A DNA stretch of 64,000 nt, from contig NZ_QGMY01000016.1 in assembly GCF_003173355.1 (NCBI RefSeq), positions 1 to 64,000 on the forward strand, given 5' to 3'. The notes beneath the pieces are model-generated. The model was not told the DNA's origin and did not search any database. It saw only the letters and a program-made list of their open reading frames with translations. This document shows positions 1-9,020 of the stretch, piece by piece; within the stretch, counting starts at the first letter, position 1; every line of letters begins with the position of its first letter. The DNA comes from Methanospirillum lacunae. GTDB lineage: Archaea > Halobacteriota > Methanomicrobia > Methanomicrobiales > Methanospirillaceae. The position numbers and the translations under genes are program-made.

Positions 1-45
1 ATAGAATAGCATTACGCAATCTGAATACCAACCTCTTGTCACACA

Positions 46-380
46 CCTAACTTTGCCACTTTGGCTTCAGATCCTCAATGAGCCCATCCACTATCTTGAT
101 CTAATTTTTCCCTGATTTCATCGGGAAACTGTATTTGACAGTTGAAGATTTTTTCCCTCAAAACTTCATGTAATGACCCAATTATGGTCCAAAATAGCTG
201 TGTTGATGGCATCAAAATTGGAGTAAATGAACTTTTTTTGTATTCCTCATCCACGAATAAATCGTAACTGTCAAATTCGATAGCGCTATTTTTGATGAAT
301 TTCGTTGAGATATGCTTCATATTTTGGAGGATTCAAACATCACTAATAACACATTTATTTTGATTAGTGGCAAAGTTGGG
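46..380. repeat. Inverted repeat pair bracketing a small ORF
   Basis: The 15 bases at 46-60 (CCTAACTTTGCCACT) recur in inverted orientation at 366-380 with one mismatch. The arms lie about 335 bases apart and enclose an AT-rich ORF on the minus strand. This is the shape of a miniature inverted-repeat element or a deleted insertion sequence. I see no convincing target-site duplication outside the arms, and no transposase motif, so the mobile nature is inferred. Confidence 0.5.
75..320 (-). CDS. Small hypothetical protein inside the inverted repeat
   Basis: An 81-residue ORF that begins just inside the right arm and stops just inside the left arm of the flanking inverted repeat. The product is charged, has no signal peptide, no membrane segment, no cysteine and no motif that I recognise. 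Its base composition is more AT-rich than the genes to its right. It could be the remnant of a transposase or a passenger gene, or a chance ORF. No function can be assigned. Confidence 0.3.
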   Translation of the reverse strand: MKHISTKFIKNSAIEFDSYDLFVDEEYKKSSFTPILMPSTQLFWTIIGSLHEVLREKIFNCQIQFPDEIREKLDQDSGWAH

Positions 381-620
381 TTGTAATCAAATAAAGGTTG
401 TTTTGCAGAAATAACCCTTAATTGAGTTAATTTATTGTGAGAGAGAACTCATACTATAAAAATAGGTAATTTGCCGGGTAATCAGAGGCCCATTCAATAT
501 TCATCCTGTTCACGGGAATCCAAACAGATGAAAAAGTGGTGAGTGGTATGCACACAAAGATAAAACAAATTATAAATTGGATCTTGGATACAGGCAAGTT
601 TCCATTAATTTAATCCCATT
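381..620. other. AT-rich intergenic stretch, no supported gene
   Basis: Between the inverted-repeat element and the glycosyltransferase gene lies AT-rich sequence with no convincing gene. A 21-codon plus-strand ORF at 548-613 follows a GGTGAGTGGT ribosome-binding-like stretch. It ends just before the convergent glycosyltransferase stop codon and could be a decayed gene start or a micropeptide. Confidence 0.5.
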
Positions 621-1763
621 TTACGGGCTAAAATCACATCCATCCCTGTCACACCGAAGGAGCATCATGCTCACCAAAATTGCTGTAAATACCATCTGAA
701 GACCGAGAATAATACTGCAGAGAATCAGAAGAGCGCTCATAACCTGAGACAATTCACCAAACGACCGGTGAATCCAGTCATACATAATACTAACTCCGTT
801 AGCCAGCCCTAAAACGATAAGAATACCCCCACCAAACAGAAGATACTCAAGGGTCCGGTACCGGAGCATAGGTCTAAACCATTTTCCACAGACATCAAAG
901 CCATTAGTCACAGCATATGCCTTGAGGGCTATACCCATCATTACCAGTTGAAACCCACCGGTCAGAAAAACAACACCCAGAATAAACGAATGAAACCCTG
1001 AACCGTGCGAGTTCATGAGGACAAAACCCATCATCACAAGCCCGAATAGCGCGAAAAGACCTCCTGGAACAGCGAGAAACGGAAGAGGTTTTTCAAGCAT
1101 GATAAACCGGACATGACGCCATCCATCAGCAAAACTGTGAAGATTTGACGGGCTCTCCCTTGGGTAATATGTGATCGGGATCTCAGCAACCTTAAGATTC
1201 TTTTTTGCCGCTTCAATCATCATCTCTGATGCAAATTCCATCCCACCGGTATGAAGAGAGAGCCGTTCTAGAACATCTTTTCTAAAAGCACGAAAACCAC
1301 TATGACAATCAGAAAAACTAGTCCCGAAAGCGAAATTCAGGAGACGGGTAAGCAAAGGATTTCCTAGATACTGATGAAGGGCTGGCATAGCTCCGGGAAG
1401 AATGGTACCGGTCATCCGGGATCCAATGACCATGTCTGCATTTCCCTGCCTGATCGGGTGAATTAATTCAGAGATGATCCGGAAATCATACGTGTTATCA
1501 GCATCACCTATGACTATGATATCCCCTTTTGCATGAGCAAAACCCGCAAGGTAGGCGTTCCCATACCCTCGCTTTTCAGGGTGAATAACCCGGGCTCCCA
1601 TCTCTGAAGCGATGACCGGAGTCTGATCAGTTGAAGAATCCGCAACAATGATTTCATAGGAGATCCCTGATAATTCACACCCTTCATGAATTTTTTTTAT
1701 ACAAGCCCCAATCGTCTTCTCTTCATTCAAAGCAGGGATAACTATTGATACAACCGGATTCAT
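621..1763 (-). CDS. Family 2 glycosyltransferase, polyprenyl-phosphate type
   Basis: A 380-residue membrane glycosyltransferase of the dolichol-phosphate mannosyltransferase/GtrB group. The GT-A domain covers roughly residues 1-220. It starts with a VSIVIPALNEE strand typical of the family and carries the metal-binding DADNTYD stretch near residue 88. The C-terminal third holds four hydrophobic segments (about 229-250, 258-285, 305-330 and 340-370), the usual anchor of this subgroup. It likely transfers a sugar from a nucleotide sugar to dolichyl or polyprenyl phosphate on the cytoplasmic face. Lying divergent to AglB, with a GDP-mannose pyrophosphorylase gene just beyond, it probably supplies lipid-linked sugars for N-glycosylation. 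The exact sugar cannot be read from the sequence. Confidence 0.88.
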   Translation of the reverse strand: MNPVVSIVIPALNEEKTIGACIKKIHEGCELSGISYEIIVADSSTDQTPVIASEMGARVIHPEKRGYGNAYLAGFAHAKGDIIVIGDADNTYDFRIISELIHPIRQGNADMVIGSRMTGTILPGAMPALHQYLGNPLLTRLLNFAFGTSFSDCHSGFRAFRKDVLERLSLHTGGMEFASEMMIEAAKKNLKVAEIPITYYPRESPSNLHSFADGWRHVRFIMLEKPLPFLAVPGGLFALFGLVMMGFVLMNSHGSGFHSFILGVVFLTGGFQLVMMGIALKAYAVTNGFDVCGKWFRPMLRYRTLEYLLFGGGILIVLGLANGVSIMYDWIHRSFGELSQVMSALLILCSIILGLQMVFTAILVSMMLLRCDRDGCDFSP

Positions 1764-1804
1764 TGACTAGGCTACTCCTGAAATAATAATACCCTGAAAA
1801 ATCG

Positions 1805-1837
1805 GATATTTAAAAAAAGATCAGAACGCTCTGATCT
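1805..1837 (-). promoter_or_regulatory. TATA box and palindrome upstream of the glycosyltransferase
   Basis: Read on the minus strand, a TTTAAATA box (1812-1805) sits about 45 bases ahead of the ATG at 1763, a fitting distance for an archaeal promoter with a short leader. Immediately upstream is a perfect inverted repeat, AGATCAGA-ACGC-TCTGATCT (1818-1837), in the BRE/activator position. The same hairpin followed by a T-run also resembles a terminator on the minus strand. A regulator-binding site is the likelier reading, because no gene feeds into it on that strand. Confidence 0.45.
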
Positions 1838-1960
1838 CAATAATTAGTATAGATCTCTCACCCGATGCTATTAGTTATTCTGAAGGGATCCTGTCTGGAT
1901 AACCAGGATGAGATCCTGAAACCTATTTCCGCAATCCAGCCTATTATTCTGTAGTATAAC

Positions 1961-4426
1961 ATGGGCCTCACCAACATAAAGCAGAAAGAATCTGCTATCA
2001 TTCTGGTAATTATATTAATATTTGCTCTTTTTGGATTCTGGTTACGGCTTTTGCCGATGGAGCAACTCACAAGCGGGCTGGTTCCAAAGGTGATCTTCAT
2101 GGACTCATGGTATAACATGAGATTGATCGAAGTCATTGTCTCTAACTTTCCGGCATATCCATGGTTTGATCCTATGAATGGGTTTCCAATCGGGAAAGAC
2201 AATGACTGGGGCCCTTTTTACCCCATGCTTTCAGCGGTTATTGCAGTTCTCACCGGTGCGGTCTCTCGAAATGATATCATGACAGTGGCATCCTGGATAC
2301 CACCTATCTTTTCTCTTACAATGATCCCAATGCTCTATGTAATTGGAAAAACCGTTGTAGACAGGAAAACCGGTGCAATATCTGCTTGTTTAATTTCAAT
2401 CATAGCCGGGGAATATCTCTATAGATCTTTTTATGGATATATTGACCATCATTTCTTTGAAGTCATCTTCTCTACAGCCTTTATTCTATTCTATCTTTTT
2501 GTAATTCGGGAGAGTATTAGAGAGAATATATCGAGATATCCATCCTCATGCCTGATCCTCTATTCAACTCTTACCGGCCTGATGTATTATTTTGGGATTA
2601 TGAACATCCCGACAATGGTTCTCTTTGCGGGAATCATTGGAGGATTCTGTGTAGTCCATGCCCTTATATCAAGAGATGAACAATCACTCAAATCACTGAC
2701 ATTTGCTCATGGAATACTATTCGGAGTATTCATCATTCTCTTTGGCCTTACCGGAATTCATAATGAAGGGATGAGTCTTGCGCAATACACACCTACTCAC
2801 ATCTTTCTTGCACTTGCGCTTATCATCGAACCTCTGTTTCTCACTGTGGCATTACATTTGACACGAGGAAAAACAGCAGGACTCACCTGGGGAATAATTA
2901 TTGGAATTCCCGTTGTGATTTATGCAATAGTTTCTATCATACTTCCATCATTGGTTCAGACGATATCCTCAGGATTTTCATACTTTTTCTTCTTCTCATA
3001 CAAAGAGACCTTTATAAATGAGATGCAGATGTGGGACCTGACCAGGGCTTATCACTCATTCAATATTGCCCTGCTTGTCATGGTTGTTGGCCTTGTTCTG
3101 ACCATATATCAAACCTTCAAAAAATACGATGCCATCAGACTATGCATACTTATCTGGGCGTTCGTTATCCTGATTTCAACAATTCTTCACCTGAGATATG
3201 AATATTATGTAGCAGTTATAGTGGTCCTCTTCACATCAATTGCCCTGTCATATCTCTGGGATCTTCTCTCGCCCAGCAAAATCAGTGAGCCAAAAAGTTT
3301 GAAAAAGGGACAAAAAGAATCTGGCATTACTTTGGTTAAAAAGAATCTGCCTATCATAGTAGTGGGAATTATTGTCCTGATCATTACAGCCATGTCAGCA
3401 CAGATTACCTGGGAAGTTGGAACGAAACAACTCCAGATGATAGGAATGAATGATGACTGGGCTGGTGCTCTCACTTGGCTTGAGAAGAACTCACCAGATG
3501 CCGGCATTGATGATCTGAAGATCTACAATAAAGACGGATTTTCCTATCCGAACAACTCATATGGAGTGCTCTCATGGTGGGACTATGGTCATTGGATCAC
3601 GTACCTTGCCAAACGTATCCCTATCACAACCCCGTTCCAAAACAATGTGCCCCCGGTAGCACAGTTCCTGGTATCCACCGATGAAAAAGCGGCAGATTCA
3701 TTAGCAGATAAGATGGGAGCAAAATATGTCATCATCGATTACGAGACGATAAACAGTAAGTACCCGTCATTACCACTCTGGGCAAATGGACAGAATGAAC
3801 GTGATAAATATCAGAAATATTACTATCAGCAATCAAAGAACAATCCAAACCAATATGATCCAGTTCTTACCCTGAAGCCGGATTTCTTCACATCCATGGT
3901 ATCCCGCCTTTACATCTTTGATGGTACTGAAACGAATAGTACTGGAGGAAGCCTTGTCCAATATGGAGAGATGCAGACAGGGAGCCAGAAAGTCCCTGCC
4001 ATCTCACGAATAACCACCCTGACACCAGATCAGGCGGAAAAGGCTGCATCAGAACCATTGAGCGCAGGAACGGATCTTGTCTCTATCCAGTATACCCACC
4101 CGATTACTAAAATCCCTGCCCTCATGCATTACCGTTTGGTATATGAATCTCCTACAGTAACTGCATCAGACGAACTTGCTGAGATGCACAATGTAAAAAT
4201 TTTTGAGCGGGTTCCAGGATACCAGATCAATGGAACAGGAACAATAGAACTCCCGGTGGTCACTAACCAGGGCCGTTCGTTTACATATCGTCAGGAGAGT
4301 AATAACGGGACATTTACTGTGCCTTACTCAACCAGCAGGGATGGAGCAGGTGTTCATGTAACAGGACCATACAGGAATCTGCAGACCGGAGAAACCTTTG
4401 AGGTTTCAGAACAGCAGATCTCTTAA
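1961..4426 (+). CDS. aglB: Oligosaccharyltransferase AglB (STT3 family)
   Basis: An 821-residue GT-C membrane protein that transfers lipid-linked oligosaccharide to asparagine in N-X-S/T sequons on the outer face of the membrane. The sequence shows about a dozen hydrophobic segments in residues 10-490. Acidic loop residues expected to bind metal are Asp48 (MDSWYNMR) and Asp162/Glu167 (DHHFFE). The sequon-recognition motif WWDYGHW is at 539-545, at the start of the globular C-terminal domain. Length is in the family range. The gene is divergent from the glycosyltransferase and convergent with the mannose-1-phosphate guanylyltransferase, so the three probably form one glycosylation locus. Several sequon-dense secreted proteins at 22-25 kb are plausible substrates. 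Confidence 0.95.
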   Translation: MGLTNIKQKESAIILVIILIFALFGFWLRLLPMEQLTSGLVPKVIFMDSWYNMRLIEVIVSNFPAYPWFDPMNGFPIGKDNDWGPFYPMLSAVIAVLTGAVSRNDIMTVASWIPPIFSLTMIPMLYVIGKTVVDRKTGAISACLISIIAGEYLYRSFYGYIDHHFFEVIFSTAFILFYLFVIRESIRENISRYPSSCLILYSTLTGLMYYFGIMNIPTMVLFAGIIGGFCVVHALISRDEQSLKSLTFAHGILFGVFIILFGLTGIHNEGMSLAQYTPTHIFLALALIIEPLFLTVALHLTRGKTAGLTWGIIIGIPVVIYAIVSIILPSLVQTISSGFSYFFFFSYKETFINEMQMWDLTRAYHSFNIALLVMVVGLVLTIYQTFKKYDAIRLCILIWAFVILISTILHLRYEYYVAVIVVLFTSIALSYLWDLLSPSKISEPKSLKKGQKESGITLVKKNLPIIVVGIIVLIITAMSAQITWEVGTKQLQMIGMNDDWAGALTWLEKNSPDAGIDDLKIYNKDGFSYPNNSYGVLSWWDYGHWITYLAKRIPITTPFQNNVPPVAQFLVSTDEKAADSLADKMGAKYVIIDYETINSKYPSLPLWANGQNERDKYQKYYYQQSKNNPNQYDPVLTLKPDFFTSMVSRLYIFDGTETNSTGGSLVQYGEMQTGSQKVPAISRITTLTPDQAEKAASEPLSAGTDLVSIQYTHPITKIPALMHYRLVYESPTVTASDELAEMHNVKIFERVPGYQINGTGTIELPVVTNQGRSFTYRQESNNGTFTVPYSTSRDGAGVHVTGPYRNLQTGETFEVSEQQIS

Positions 4427-4442
4427 AAACATTTTTAGGGAT

Positions 4443-5807
4443 TTATACCCGTTTAAAATCATCTTCTGTCCGTTCAATATCATCCTCTTCAAGGTACTCT
4501 CCAATCTGGACCTCTATAACCTCAAGAGGAATTTTACCAGTATTTGCAAGTCGATGCATCACACCGGCAGGAACATAGGTGGACTCACCTGGCCGTAAAA
4601 ACTGGTGGGTTCCATCAAGCTGCACATCAGCACTTCCATGCACAATGACCCAGTGTTCAGATCTGTGGTGATGACGCTGCATTGAGAGCCGCTTTCCAGG
4701 GTTTACATTTAGACGCTTGATCTTGTAACCAACCGTCTCTTCAAGTTCAGTATACGACCCCCATGGTCTGAAAACTGTCCGGTGAAATTCTGTGATGGGA
4801 TTACCCTGCTTTTTCAGTCCCTTTACCAGGTCACCAACCTGCTCGGCCATATCACGCCTGCAAACCAGAAGCGCATCATCGGTATCGACTACGATAGTAT
4901 CTTTAATACCAATCAATGCTGTGACCCGATCACCGGTGCTGATGAAATTCCCAGATGAACCCATTCCCTGATAGGACCCCACGTTCTCATGTTCATCTTT
5001 TGGTGAGACATCGTACCATGCTGCAAATGTACCAAGATCAGTCCAATGAGCTGAGAGAGGGACTGTGACAACCCGGGAAGAATACTCAAGAAGACCGTAG
5101 TCAATTGAGATAGAAGGCAGATCCTGATACACCAGATCCGGCGAAACAAAAGCTTCGAAAATTTCGGGCTGATACTGTTTCAACTCATCCTGAAAAACTC
5201 GAGCTGAAAAGAGGAACATTCCACTGTTCCAGAGATATCCATTAGAGACATAGGTTTCAGCAGTCTTTTGATCCGGTTTTTCTTTGAACTGCTTAACCCG
5301 AAACCCGGGGCCTATCTTTTCACCAGGCGCGATATATCCATATCCAGTGTGAGGGGTGGCAGGACGAATCCCAAAGGTTACCAGGTTTTCTTCTCCAAGT
5401 TCGATCGCTGCTCTTATTTCGTCTATCGCTTTTTCGTCGAGTTTATGATCGCTTGGAAATACTACAACCGTTGCATCAGGGGACTCTTTTTGAATTTCAC
5501 GAACAGACCAGGCGATAGCTGGCAAGGTATTGCGCCCTTCAGTCTCACGAAGTAATCGCTCATCTGTAATTGAAAATCCAAGTTCAGCAACCTGATCCCT
5601 CACCAGGAACTGATGAATTTCATTGGTGACAATGAAAATATGATCCGGGTCAGATAGCCGCAATGCACGCAGGTATGTTTCCTGGAAAAGAGAGTGACCT
5701 TGAACCTGGAGAAACTGTTTCGGATACTGGGTTCTGGAGAGGGGCCAGAGCCTGGTTCCCACACCTCCGGCAAGGATGACAGAAAAGACAGCACTCATCT
5801 CTGACAT
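4443..5807 (-). CDS. manC: Mannose-1-phosphate guanylyltransferase / mannose-6-phosphate isomerase
   Basis: A 454-residue bifunctional-type enzyme. The N-terminal nucleotidyltransferase domain (about 1-290) opens with the pyrophosphorylase signature GGVGTRLWPLSRTQYPKQF and makes GDP-mannose from mannose-1-phosphate and GTP. The C-terminal 110 residues form a cupin isomerase domain with the metal-binding QRHHHRSEHW stretch. The gene ends 17 bases from the convergent aglB stop. It starts 80 bases from the divergent lipoprotein gene. An internal Met at residue 4 is an alternative start. GDP-mannose would feed the glycosyltransferase/AglB pathway next door. Confidence 0.93.
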   Translation of the reverse strand: MSEMSAVFSVILAGGVGTRLWPLSRTQYPKQFLQVQGHSLFQETYLRALRLSDPDHIFIVTNEIHQFLVRDQVAELGFSITDERLLRETEGRNTLPAIAWSVREIQKESPDATVVVFPSDHKLDEKAIDEIRAAIELGEENLVTFGIRPATPHTGYGYIAPGEKIGPGFRVKQFKEKPDQKTAETYVSNGYLWNSGMFLFSARVFQDELKQYQPEIFEAFVSPDLVYQDLPSISIDYGLLEYSSRVVTVPLSAHWTDLGTFAAWYDVSPKDEHENVGSYQGMGSSGNFISTGDRVTALIGIKDTIVVDTDDALLVCRRDMAEQVGDLVKGLKKQGNPITEFHRTVFRPWGSYTELEETVGYKIKRLNVNPGKRLSMQRHHHRSEHWVIVHGSADVQLDGTHQFLRPGESTYVPAGVMHRLANTGKIPLEVIEVQIGEYLEEDDIERTEDDFKRV

Positions 5808-5886
5808 ATCTGTTAGTAACGACCATCAACTCTTCTCCCCTATCCTCAAATTCTCAAACTGTGAAGTGATAGATACAGGTGTAATT

Positions 5887-7071
5887 ATGGATCATCGTAT
5901 CGGGATTTTAACAGGGGTACTTATGATTATCGGAGTTCTGCTCTCCGGTTGTACCTCTCCAGATAAATCTCAACCTCCTGAATCAATCCCAGGTCCTTCA
6001 ATAATTGATCTTGAAGATATTGCTGCAACCAACAGTGGGATTGTGCTCACTGATGCTATTGGCAGAGAAGTTACAGTGCCCAGAAATATTACCCACATCC
6101 TCTGCTCTGGACCTGGGTGCATGCGATACCTCGCCTATATAGGGGAAACCAAAAAGGCAGTGGCAGCAGATCCTGTAGAGCGGGATACACAATCACCACC
6201 TCCTCTCCCATACCTTGTGGCAAATCCTCAGATCAGAGCCCTTCCTGCTGCTGGAAAAATAACAGACGTAATTGAACCATCACAAATCACTGCATTAAAT
6301 CCACGCCCGGATCTTATCATCCTGATGGGAGACAATCCACAGATTTCTGCTGATGAACTGCAGAGAAGGACAGGCATTCCGGTAGTAGTTCTTCAGGATG
6401 GTGATCTTTCATACCGCAGGAATGCCATGAATTATTCTCTTCGGATCATGGGCCTTGTTCTCGGAAAATCAGAAAGGGCGGAAGAAGTGATCAGGTTCTT
6501 TGATAAAGTCACTGAAAATCTGGAGGCCAGAACATCAACAATATCAGATTTTCAGCAGAAAAAAGCATATATTGGGGGATATTCTAATCCAAATCCCGAG
6601 GGTTTATACTCAACTACATCAATCTTCATACCTCTGCGACTGATATCAGCCCATAATATTGCAGAAGAGTATGGGAACCAGAACGGACTTTCAGGGCCAT
6701 TTACAATCCCCAAAGAGGCGCTAATAAGGATCGCACCGGATGCACTATTTCTCGATATGACAACCTGGTCATTGAAGGAGAGTGCTGTCACTGATATTGA
6801 GAAGAGTGAGTCTCTCAAAGGACTTCCCGCGGTCAGGCAGGGTGAGGTATACGGCCTTTTGCCAACCTCCTTATATGGCGAAGATCACGAGTCAGACCTG
6901 ATGAATGCATATATTATTGGCAAGGCACTCTATCCTGAGAAATTTACCGATGTTGAACCGAAAGTGATGGCGGATTATATCTATACATTCCTCTATGGAG
7001 AGCCTATCTTTGAAGAGATCAATAAAAATTATGGAGGAATGGCATTGTCTCGAATTCCTCTATTCACCTGA
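5887..7071 (+). CDS. ABC-transporter substrate-binding lipoprotein (iron/cobalamin type)
   Basis: A 394-residue periplasmic-binding protein of the BtuF/FhuD group (PF01497 type). I chose the ATG at 5887 rather than the longer frame from 5776. It directly precedes a signal peptide with basic residues, a hydrophobic core and a lipobox ending LLSGC. The upstream extension would overlap the divergent manC gene and has no signal character. The mature part begins with a low-complexity linker, then a domain with VTVPRNITHI and PDLIILMGD strands typical of the fold. Likely ligands are ferric chelates or cobamides. No permease or ATPase lies in the window, so its partner transporter must be elsewhere. 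Confidence 0.8.
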   Translation: MDHRIGILTGVLMIIGVLLSGCTSPDKSQPPESIPGPSIIDLEDIAATNSGIVLTDAIGREVTVPRNITHILCSGPGCMRYLAYIGETKKAVAADPVERDTQSPPPLPYLVANPQIRALPAAGKITDVIEPSQITALNPRPDLIILMGDNPQISADELQRRTGIPVVVLQDGDLSYRRNAMNYSLRIMGLVLGKSERAEEVIRFFDKVTENLEARTSTISDFQQKKAYIGGYSNPNPEGLYSTTSIFIPLRLISAHNIAEEYGNQNGLSGPFTIPKEALIRIAPDALFLDMTTWSLKESAVTDIEKSESLKGLPAVRQGEVYGLLPTSLYGEDHESDLMNAYIIGKALYPEKFTDVEPKVMADYIYTFLYGEPIFEEINKNYGGMALSRIPLFT

Positions 7072-7189
7072 TTTTCCAATATTAAAAATCTATTAATATT
7101 CAGGTTTCTATCACCGGTTTCAGCGAAACAGGTTTAAAGAAAACTTCAAATAATGAACCAAAGCAAATTCTAAAAAATATTAAAAATAG

Positions 7190-7263
7190 TGGGCTCGCTG
7201 AGATTCGAACTCAGGATCTCCGCCATGTCAAGGCGACGTCATAACCAGCTAGACCACGAGCCC
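7190..7263 (-). tRNA. tRNA-Val (GAC)
   Basis: The reverse complement folds as a cloverleaf. The acceptor stem is GGGCTCG/CGAGCCC with discriminator A. The D arm holds the AGCTGG loop. The anticodon stem is TCGCC/GGCGG with loop TTGACAT, giving anticodon GAC for valine. The T arm is CTGAG-TTCGAAT-CTCAG. No CCA is encoded. It lies downstream of serA on the same strand but has its own promoter. Confidence 0.95.
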
Positions 7264-7272
7264 CCGGTTGTG

Positions 7273-7303
7273 CCCTACAATGTAGGGGGGACGACTATTT
7301 AAA
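7273..7303 (-). promoter_or_regulatory. tRNA-Val promoter with a core palindrome
   Basis: On the minus strand a TTTAAATA box (7303-7296) lies about 36 bases ahead of the tRNA 5' end. Between box and tRNA is a perfect palindrome, CCCTACA-A-TGTAGGG (7273-7287), covering the expected transcription start. It may be a regulator site or a leader hairpin used in 5' processing. The tRNA-Gly gene has the same arrangement with a different palindrome. Confidence 0.55.
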
Positions 7304-7335
7304 AATTGTTGTTTTAGATTGAATCCATTCACCGG

Positions 7336-8931
7336 TCAAAGTCTAGCAAACTTGGCTGAATATATCCCCGGCATTCCCCGGATGGCTTCCATAACCCCTT
7401 CAGGAACGTCACCGTCAACATTCAGGACCATAATTGCTTCTTCTCCAGCTTTGAATCTTCCAACCTGCATTCCAGCGATGTTAATCTGGCTTTCACCAAG
7501 AATGGTTGATGCACGCCCGATAACTCCCGGCTTGTCCAGATGACGTGAGATGATGACCGCGCCTTCTGGGATCATGTCCATAGTATATCCAGCGATAGAT
7601 ACAATCCTGCTTCCTCCCTGATAGAGAATGGAACCTGAAATACAGAGACTACCTGTATCAGTCACTACATTCATGGTCAGGAGATTCTTATATCCGGCAG
7701 ATTCGGCAGTCTGGGTTTCAGACACAGAAATGCCCCTATCCTGGGCTACTACCGATGCATTAACCATGTTTACCGGGAACCGGAGGATGGGATCCAGAAG
7801 GCCTTTGATAGCCATATGAGTGATCAGTTTTGATGATGGCCCAATTGATCCAAGTTCACCACCGTAGATCATCTCAAGTTTTTGTATTCTGCCATCAGCG
7901 ATCTGGACCAACAGGCGACCCATCTTCTCGGCAAGGATTGCAAACGGCTGGATAGAATCATGAAGGTCTGCTGGAATAATTGGCGCATTCACAACATACT
8001 TCGCACTTCCACCATTCAGAACTTCAAGACACTGCTTTGCGACTGATATAGAGACATTCTTCTGTGCCTCGACAGTGCTTGCACCCAGATGTGGAGTGGT
8101 AATGATTCCGGGAACTCCAAGGAGTGGGGAATCCTTTGGAGGTTCTGACTCAAAGACATCGATCGCTGCACCGGCAACCTTCCCAGATTTTACAGCATCA
8201 GCCAGTGCCTGTTCGTCAATGATTCCACCACGCGCGCAATTGATGATCCTGACTCCATCCTTCATTGTCTTGATGGTCTGTGAATTTACAATATGGCGGG
8301 TCTCTTTGATCAGAGGTGTGTGGACCGTGATTATATCTGCCTGCTTGAAGAGTTCTTCAAGGCTCATCGACTGGATACCCATCGCTGCAGCTTTTTCTGT
8401 AGTGATGAACGGATCATACCCAATAATTTTCATATCAAAGGAAGAGGCTCTCTTTGCAATCTCTCTTCCAATTCTGCCAAGACCAACAATACCAAGAGTC
8501 TTCTCGTTCAGTTCAACACCCATGAACTTGGAACGCTTCCACTCACCGGCCTGCATTGATGCATTTGCCTGTGGGGTATTTCGGCAGAGAGAGAGCATCA
8601 TTGCCATGGTATGCTCTGTTGCTGCCAGCGTGTTACCTTCTGGGGCATTCGCAACGATGATTCCACGCTTTGTCGCGGCCTTCATATCGATATTGTCAAC
8701 ACCGGCCCCGGCCCTACCGATGAACCGCAGTTTTTTACCTGCCTCAATTACTCTCTCGGTAACCTGTGTACCGGAGCGAACCAGAAGAGCATCATAGTTC
8801 TCAATGGTTGCAACAAGTTCATCCTCTGATAAACCGGTCTGCACATCAACCATCACCTTCTCTCTGAGAATCTCTATACCTTCTTCTGCAAGATCGTCAC
8901 TGACAAGAACGTTAAATTTCACAGTACTCAT
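7336..8931 (-). CDS. serA: D-3-phosphoglycerate dehydrogenase
   Basis: A 531-residue long-form enzyme that oxidises 3-phosphoglycerate to phosphohydroxypyruvate, the first step of serine synthesis. The catalytic and Rossmann domains fill the first 310 residues. NAD-binding GLGRIGREIA and the catalytic region TTPHLGAS are visible. An intervening ASB domain follows, then a C-terminal ACT domain (about 455-531) that begins HLDKPGVIG and probably senses serine. The ATG at 8931 fits the usual N-terminus (KFNVLVSDDL); an in-frame ATG at 8967 would add 12 residues. It follows purF on the same strand with a 90-base gap containing a T-rich run, so it may have its own promoter. Confidence 0.95.
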   Translation of the reverse strand: MSTVKFNVLVSDDLAEEGIEILREKVMVDVQTGLSEDELVATIENYDALLVRSGTQVTERVIEAGKKLRFIGRAGAGVDNIDMKAATKRGIIVANAPEGNTLAATEHTMAMMLSLCRNTPQANASMQAGEWKRSKFMGVELNEKTLGIVGLGRIGREIAKRASSFDMKIIGYDPFITTEKAAAMGIQSMSLEELFKQADIITVHTPLIKETRHIVNSQTIKTMKDGVRIINCARGGIIDEQALADAVKSGKVAGAAIDVFESEPPKDSPLLGVPGIITTPHLGASTVEAQKNVSISVAKQCLEVLNGGSAKYVVNAPIIPADLHDSIQPFAILAEKMGRLLVQIADGRIQKLEMIYGGELGSIGPSSKLITHMAIKGLLDPILRFPVNMVNASVVAQDRGISVSETQTAESAGYKNLLTMNVVTDTGSLCISGSILYQGGSRIVSIAGYTMDMIPEGAVIISRHLDKPGVIGRASTILGESQINIAGMQVGRFKAGEEAIMVLNVDGDVPEGVMEAIRGMPGIYSAKFARL

Positions 8932-9020
8932 TACTAGGTCGTCTGAAGATGACTTGATGGTTGTCATATGAAAGCATTTTCAGGATAGATAATGGCAGGA
9001 TAGCAAAGGGATAAAAAAAG

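Noticed and set aside
548-613. A 21-codon frame after GGTGAGTGGT
   Set aside because: The ribosome-binding-like stretch is good but the product is too short to support, and no second line of evidence exists.
7139-7189. Possible terminator after the tRNA-Val gene
   Set aside because: The stretch is AT-rich with some T-runs on the minus strand, but no distinct hairpin could be defined.
8075-8797. A 240-codon plus-strand frame
   Set aside because: It lies antisense to the well-supported serA gene and shows no family motif.
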